Source: an uncultured Alistipes sp. (lineage in GTDB: Bacteria; Bacteroidota; Bacteroidia; Bacteroidales; Rikenellaceae). Taken from it: a DNA stretch of 57,679 bases. A program made the translations under genes and the position numbers. Under the pieces are notes generated by a model. It worked only from the letters and a program-made list of their open reading frames with translations, ran no database searches and was not told where the DNA came from. The DNA is taken from positions 1 through 57,679 of the forward strand of contig CAOJSG010000009.1 in the NCBI GenBank assembly GCA_948442615.1, read 5' to 3'. Of this stretch, positions 55,487 through 57,679 are shown piece by piece (the first letter of the stretch is position 1; the number at the start of each line of letters is the position of its first letter).

Positions 55487-56902
55487 ATGGTGCCTCGTAT
55501 CAGCGACCGGGAATTGCACGAGGAGTGCGGCGTGTTCGGCATCTTCGGGGTGCCGGATGCCGCCTCGCTGACCTATTACGGCCTGCATGCCCTGCAGCAC
55601 CGCGGGCAGGAGGGGTGCGGCATTGTGAGCGCCGACGCCGACGGTGCGCTGCACCGCATCAAGGGTGACGGCCTGGTGACCGAAGTGTTCAACGAGGAGA
55701 AGCTCGCCGGACTGCGCGGCAGCATGGCCATCGGCCACGTGCGCTACACGACGGCCGGCGGCAGCGGCATCGAGAACATCCAGCCCTTCCTGTTCCGTCA
55801 CAATACGGGCGATTTCGCGTTGGCGCACAACGGCAATATCGTCAACTCGGCCCCGCTGCGCCGGCATCTGGAGAACCGGGGCAGCCTGTTCCAGTCGACG
55901 TCGGACAGCGAGATTCTGGCGCACCTGATCAAGAAGGAGAACAAATTCCCCGACCGGCCGCGCATCTTCGCGATCGTCGATGCGCTGAACATGCTCGAGG
56001 GGGCCTTCGCCTTCCTGATCATGACCTCGAACCGCATCTACGCCTGCCGCGACAAGTACGGGCTGCGTCCGCTGTCGATCGGCCGGCTGGGCGACGGTTA
56101 CGTCGTCTCGAGCGAGACGTGCGCGTTCGATGCCATCGGCGCGGAGTTCGTGCGCGACGTCGAGCCGGGCGAGATCGTCACGATCGACCGCCGCGGCCTG
56201 CGCAGCACCGACTATTCGCAGTACAAGCGGCGGCTGATGTGCTCGATGGAGTATATCTACTTCGCCCGTCCGGACAGCGACATCGAAGGCTGCAACGTCC
56301 ACGCCTACCGCAAGGAGTCGGGGCGCCTGCTCTGGCAGGAGGCGCCGGCCGAGGCGGACATCGTGGTCGGGGTGCCCGATTCGAGCCTGAGCGCCGCGAT
56401 GGGCTATGCCGAGGCGAGCGGACTGCCCTACGAGATGGGACTCATCAAGAACAAGTACATCGGCCGTACGTTCATCCAGCCCACGCAGGCGCTGCGCGAA
56501 AAGGGCGTGCGGATGAAACTGTCGGCCGTGCGGACCATCGTCAAGGGCAAACGCGTGGTGCTGGTCGACGACTCGATCGTGCGCGGCACCACCTCGCGGC
56601 GCATCGTCACGATGCTCAAGGAGGCCGGGGCCACGCAGGTGCACGTGCGCATCGCCAGCCCTCCGATGATCAGCCCCTGCTTCTACGGGGTGGACACCTC
56701 GACCTACGACGAGCTGATCTCGGCCCGCAAGAGCGTGCCGGAGGTCTGCGCCGAGATCGGGGCCGATACGCTGGCGTTCCTCTCGCCGGAGTCGCTGCTC
56801 AAGTCGGGCGGCCGTTCGGAGCTGTGCATGGCCTGCTTCACGGCCCACTATCCCACGGCGCTCTACTCGTCGGTCGAACAGGCCAACAAGGAGGGGAAAT
56901 AA
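55487..56902 (+). CDS. purF: Amidophosphoribosyltransferase
   Basis: This 471-residue enzyme makes phosphoribosylamine from PRPP and glutamine, the first committed purine step. Processing of a 13-residue propeptide would expose nucleophile Cys14 in ECGVFGIFG. The PRPP loop is VVLVDDSIVRGTTS. Cysteines in MCSMEYIYF, SPCFYGVD and ELCMACFTAHYP fit the four [4Fe-4S] ligands of the Bacillus-type enzyme. The gene starts one base after the purC stop. Confidence 0.95.
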   Translation: MVPRISDRELHEECGVFGIFGVPDAASLTYYGLHALQHRGQEGCGIVSADADGALHRIKGDGLVTEVFNEEKLAGLRGSMAIGHVRYTTAGGSGIENIQPFLFRHNTGDFALAHNGNIVNSAPLRRHLENRGSLFQSTSDSEILAHLIKKENKFPDRPRIFAIVDALNMLEGAFAFLIMTSNRIYACRDKYGLRPLSIGRLGDGYVVSSETCAFDAIGAEFVRDVEPGEIVTIDRRGLRSTDYSQYKRRLMCSMEYIYFARPDSDIEGCNVHAYRKESGRLLWQEAPAEADIVVGVPDSSLSAAMGYAEASGLPYEMGLIKNKYIGRTFIQPTQALREKGVRMKLSAVRTIVKGKRVVLVDDSIVRGTTSRRIVTMLKEAGATQVHVRIASPPMISPCFYGVDTSTYDELISARKSVPEVCAEIGADTLAFLSPESLLKSGGRSELCMACFTAHYPTALYSSVEQANKEGK

Positions 56903-56935
56903 CCGATTCAGTAACAAGGAAAGCGAAAAAACAGA

Positions 56936-57679
56936 ATGGCACAATCCTATGAAAAGGCCGGCGTGAATCTCGAAGCCGGATACGAAGTGGTGCGGCGCAT
57001 CAAAAAACACGTGGCATCGACCTCGCGTCTCGGCGTGATGGGCAACATCGGCGCTTTCGGCGGCATGTTCGACCTGTCGGCCCTCGACGTGAAGGAGCCG
57101 GTGCTGGTCAGCGGGACCGACGGCGTGGGCACCAAACTCAAACTGGCGTTCGCCATGGACAAGCACGATACGATCGGTATCGATGCCGTGGCGATGTGCG
57201 TCAACGACGTGCTGGCGCAGGGCGCTGAGCCGCTCCTGTTCCTCGACTACGTGGCCGTGGGCCACAACGAGCCGCGCAAGATCGAGGCGATCGTCGCGGG
57301 CGTCGCCGAGGGGTGCCGCCAGGCCGGCTGCGCGCTGGTGGGCGGCGAGACGGCCGAGATGCCGGGCATGTACGAGGCCGGCGAATACGACATCGCGGGT
57401 TTCACGGTGGGCGTGGTCGAGAAATCGAAGCTCATCGACGGATCGAAGGTCCGCGTCGGCGACGTGCTGGTGGGCATCGCTTCGAGCGGCGTGCACTCCA
57501 ACGGCTTCAGCCTCGTGCGCAAAATCGTGGCCGACAACGGACTGGATCTGATGCGGGTCTATCCCGAGCTGTCGAACAAACTGCTGGGCGAGGTGCTGCT
57601 CACGCCGACGAAGATCTACGTGAAACAGGTGCTGGAGGTGATCCGCAACTGCGACGTGCACGGCATCAGCCACATCACG
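56936..57679 (+). CDS. purM: Phosphoribosylformylglycinamidine cyclo-ligase (AIR synthetase), 3' end cut by window
   Basis: The first 248 residues are present and the frame is open to the window edge; the family length is about 330-390. It closes FGAM to AIR. Motifs include [12 protein letters not shown] at the N terminus, [15 protein letters not shown] (about 59-73), [31 protein letters not shown] and [14 protein letters not shown]. The start at ATG 56936 is 33 bases after purF. Confidence 0.93.
   Translation, partial: MAQSYEKAGVNLEAGYEVVRRIKKHVASTSRLGVMGNIGAFGGMFDLSALDVKEPVLVSGTDGVGTKLKLAFAMDKHDTIGIDAVAMCVNDVLAQGAEPLLFLDYVAVGHNEPRKIEAIVAGVAEGCRQAGCALVGGETAEMPGMYEAGEYDIAGFTVGVVEKSKLIDGSKVRVGDVLVGIASSGVHSNGFSLVRKIVADNGLDLMRVYPELSNKLLGEVLLTPTKIYVKQVLEVIRNCDVHGISHIT

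Noticed and set aside
1..57679. CRISPR arrays, tRNA/rRNA genes, insertion sequences, prophage
   Set aside because: No regularly spaced repeats, tRNA T-arm contexts with cloverleaf partners, transposase motifs or phage genes were found on reading both strands.

Overview
The window looks like chromosomal DNA from a GC-rich member of the Bacteroidales, most likely Alistipes or a close relative. The signs are a base composition well above 60% GC, recurrent TAnnTTTG promoter elements (several with TTG exactly 19 bases upstream), a SusC/SusD polysaccharide utilisation locus driven by an ECF sigma/FecR pair, and many lipoprotein signals. The genus is inference. I see no rRNA, tRNA, CRISPR array, insertion sequence or prophage.

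Layout. (1) 1-6111, mostly minus strand: a PhoB/PhoR-like two-component pair, then a PiT-type phosphate transporter coupled to a phosphate-selective-type porin. 11-bp direct repeats resembling a PHO box lie upstream of both units. (2) 6460-7686: a Cu/Zn-type efflux permease with a C-terminal heavy-metal-associated domain. (3) 7856-15541: a phosphoglycerol region. A minus-strand operon (metallophosphoesterase, glycerophosphodiesterase lipoprotein, HAD phosphatase) faces away from plus-strand genes for an sn-glycerol-1-phosphate dehydrogenase family enzyme, a GlpT-like antiporter with a large insertion, and a DeoR-type regulator. (4) 15605-26697: a complete UMP biosynthesis operon, pyrC-carA-carB-pyrK-pyrD-pyrF-(thioredoxin-like)-(GNAT+pyrE)-pyrB. 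It is preceded by a leader with a 32-codon ORF and a terminator. (5) 26890-48900: an N-glycan utilisation locus with ECF sigma, FecR, STN-SusC, SusD, a GH18-like binding protein, a DUF1735-LamG lipoprotein, a GH18 endo-beta-N-acetylglucosaminidase, a BACON/leucine-rich lipoprotein, then GH130, GH92, GH92, GH29 and GH92. (6) 49043-57679: the purine operon purE-K-L-C-F-M, with purM cut by the window edge. It also has a short leader ORF followed by a strong terminator.

How it works together. The glycan locus is expected to cut high-mannose N-glycans at the chitobiose core on the cell surface, import them through SusCD, trim alpha-mannose with three GH92 enzymes, and phosphorolyse the remaining Man-beta-1,4-GlcNAc with GH130. 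The pyr and pur operons make UMP and the purine ring.

Most unusual points: a trp-style mutually exclusive hairpin set in the pyr leader whose stop codon sits in the terminator stem; a PyrB carrying only the zinc-binding domain of PyrI at its C terminus; an in-frame GNAT-PyrE open frame; and a similar leader-ORF/terminator layout ahead of purE. I infer that pyrimidine control here may have moved from allosteric (PyrI-type) feedback to leader attenuation. All calls come from reading the sequence; no database search was run.
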